A program made the translations under genes and the position numbers. The notes under the pieces are model-generated. The model had not been told where the DNA came from, ran no database searches, and worked only from the letters and a program-made list of their open reading frames with translations. This document shows positions 63,067-64,000 of a stretch of 64,000 nucleotides of DNA, piece after piece (the first letter of the stretch is position 1; the number at the start of each line of letters is the position of its first letter). The stretch is from Colwellia sp. PAMC 20917 (lineage in GTDB: Bacteria > Pseudomonadota > Gammaproteobacteria > Enterobacterales > Alteromonadaceae), in NCBI RefSeq assembly GCF_001767295.1, contig NZ_CP014944.1, positions 4,092,001-4,156,000 of the forward strand, read 5' to 3'.

Positions 63067-64000
63067 TTAAAAGTTTGCCGCTATCTCGTCAGACACTCGA
63101 ATAAACTCAGCATAAAGTTTATGGCTTAACGTTATAATTTCTTGTGTATTTTCTTCTTTAGCGAGTTGTTCCAATTGCTCGCAATAATGACCTAGTAATA
63201 TCGCTCCAGCGCCACGGGTTGAAGATTTTAGCTTGTGTGCCAGTTCCATTACACTCTGCCAATCTTTATCGGTAATGTGCACGGCTAATTCAGCGAGTAA
63301 TGGTTTACTATGCTGTTGATAAAATTGTAAAAAGCTTTGTTGCGCTTCTTTATCATCCCCAAAACATTCAACCAATGCTGAGATGTTTATTGCCGGTTTT
63401 GCTATCATTTCAGTGACTTGTTCATCGGTCAATTCAGGTGGAGATTCTACTTTAAATTCATCTTCGAGTTCTTCTTCAACTAACCATTTACTGAGTAAAG
63501 CTTTTAAGCTATCTAGCTTCATTGGCTTAGTCACGTAGTCATTCATGCCAAGTTTAATGCAGTGTTCGGCTTCATTTCGCATTGCGTTAGCGGTGATTGC
63601 TATTATAGGTATCTGTGTTGTGCCGCCTTGTTCATTTTCTCGCACCTTTTGGGCAAACTCAAAACCATCCATGATCGGCATCTGACAATCAGTCATGATT
63701 AGGGAAAATGAATATTGCGTCATTTTAGTTAAGGCTTCTTCACCATGGTTGGCAATGATGACAGCATAACCAAATAGATTTAGCTGACGCTCTAATACCT
63801 GTTGGTTAAAGACATTATCTTCAACAATTAAAATTAGTTTATTACTGGCTTGTGCTTCAGTAACACTGGGTATAGATAACGTCTTAATATCTTGCTTTAG
63901 ACAACTTATAAGTGGATTTTTTTGATCCATAATACGGGCAATGGTCCAGTATATTTTTTGTGGTAAAAACGGATTACTGGCAATAGTTGTCGCGTGTTCA
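63067..64000 (-). CDS. Hybrid sensor kinase/phosphorelay protein, 3' part
   Basis: The minus-strand frame is open through base 64000, so the gene continues beyond the window and the ATG at 63930 is internal. The first visible residues (SNPFLPQKIYWTIARIMDQK) look like the end of one receiver domain. A second receiver follows: ILIVEDNVFNQQVL, acceptor Asp in SLIMTDCQMPIMDG, AITANAM and VTKPM. The C-terminal HPt domain carries HKLKSSTRGAGA, whose His relays phosphate. This domain order is that of BarA/TorS-like hybrid kinases with two receivers and an HPt. The sensor and kinase parts are outside the window. Confidence 0.92.
   Translation of the reverse strand, partial: EHATTIASNPFLPQKIYWTIARIMDQKNPLISCLKQDIKTLSIPSVTEAQASNKLILIVEDNVFNQQVLERQLNLFGYAVIIANHGEEALTKMTQYSFSLIMTDCQMPIMDGFEFAQKVRENEQGGTTQIPIIAITANAMRNEAEHCIKLGMNDYVTKPMKLDSLKALLSKWLVEEELEDEFKVESPPELTDEQVTEMIAKPAINISALVECFGDDKEAQQSFLQFYQQHSKPLLAELAVHITDKDWQSVMELAHKLKSSTRGAGAILLGHYCEQLEQLAKEENTQEIITLSHKLYAEFIRVSDEIAANF

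Overview
The window reads as chromosome of a low-GC marine gammaproteobacterium of the Alteromonadales, most like Colwelliaceae (Colwellia or Thalassotalea). This is inferred from AT-rich intergenic DNA, TonB receptors, a FecI/FecR/STN-receptor cassette, a REP-associated transposase and the yhaJ-yqjF-yqjG-yhaK type cluster. I could not confirm the taxon by search. No rRNA, tRNA, CRISPR array, prophage or integron was found.

Layout. 1-5.4 kb: 3' end of a TonB-dependent receptor, a secreted PEBP-like protein, two gene wrecks (flavin reductase, small catalase) and a polytopic membrane protein. 5.9-24.2 kb: a large acyl-CoA catabolic region. It holds an acyl-CoA synthetase, a thiolase, a fused enoyl-CoA hydratase/3-hydroxyacyl-CoA dehydrogenase, a nitronate monooxygenase-like flavoprotein, an enoyl-CoA hydratase/isomerase, two hotdog thioesterases, ETF beta (frameshifted) and alpha, an IclR regulator, a three-gene TRAP transporter, a dead LysR gene, glutaryl-CoA dehydrogenase and an aldehyde dehydrogenase. 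Together these could import an organic acid, activate it and degrade it to acetyl-CoA, with electrons leaving through ETF. 24.5-28.2 kb: a truncated alpha/beta hydrolase, a YdeP-type molybdopterin oxidoreductase and FdhD.

28.5-35.4 kb: a REP-associated tyrosine transposase with repeat pairs on both sides, then an ECF sigma/FecR/STN-TonB receptor surface-signalling cassette, then a second cluster of repeats carrying the same core motif. 35.6-41.3 kb: a HelD-like helicase with a nuclease-like insert and C-terminal zinc ribbons, RadA and small remnants. 41.5-44.8 kb: LysR, DoxX, glutathionyl-hydroquinone reductase and pirin, matching E. coli yhaJ/yqjF/yqjG/yhaK. 45-50.9 kb: an OmpA-like lipoprotein, a Gfo/Idh oxidoreductase, an SDR and its divergent LysR, a dead solute-binding protein and RecX, with two independent 13-bp tandem arrays.

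51-64 kb: a Fur-box-preceded cytochrome c/FTR1 iron permease and a ferredoxin-NADP-reductase-like flavoprotein. An overlapping operon of outer-membrane barrel, small PBP-like protein and membrane diguanylate cyclase follows. Then come a sensor histidine kinase, a PilZ protein, a two-receiver-like response regulator and the 3' part of a hybrid kinase that runs off the window. The window is rich in broken genes (about ten), which suggests ongoing gene loss.
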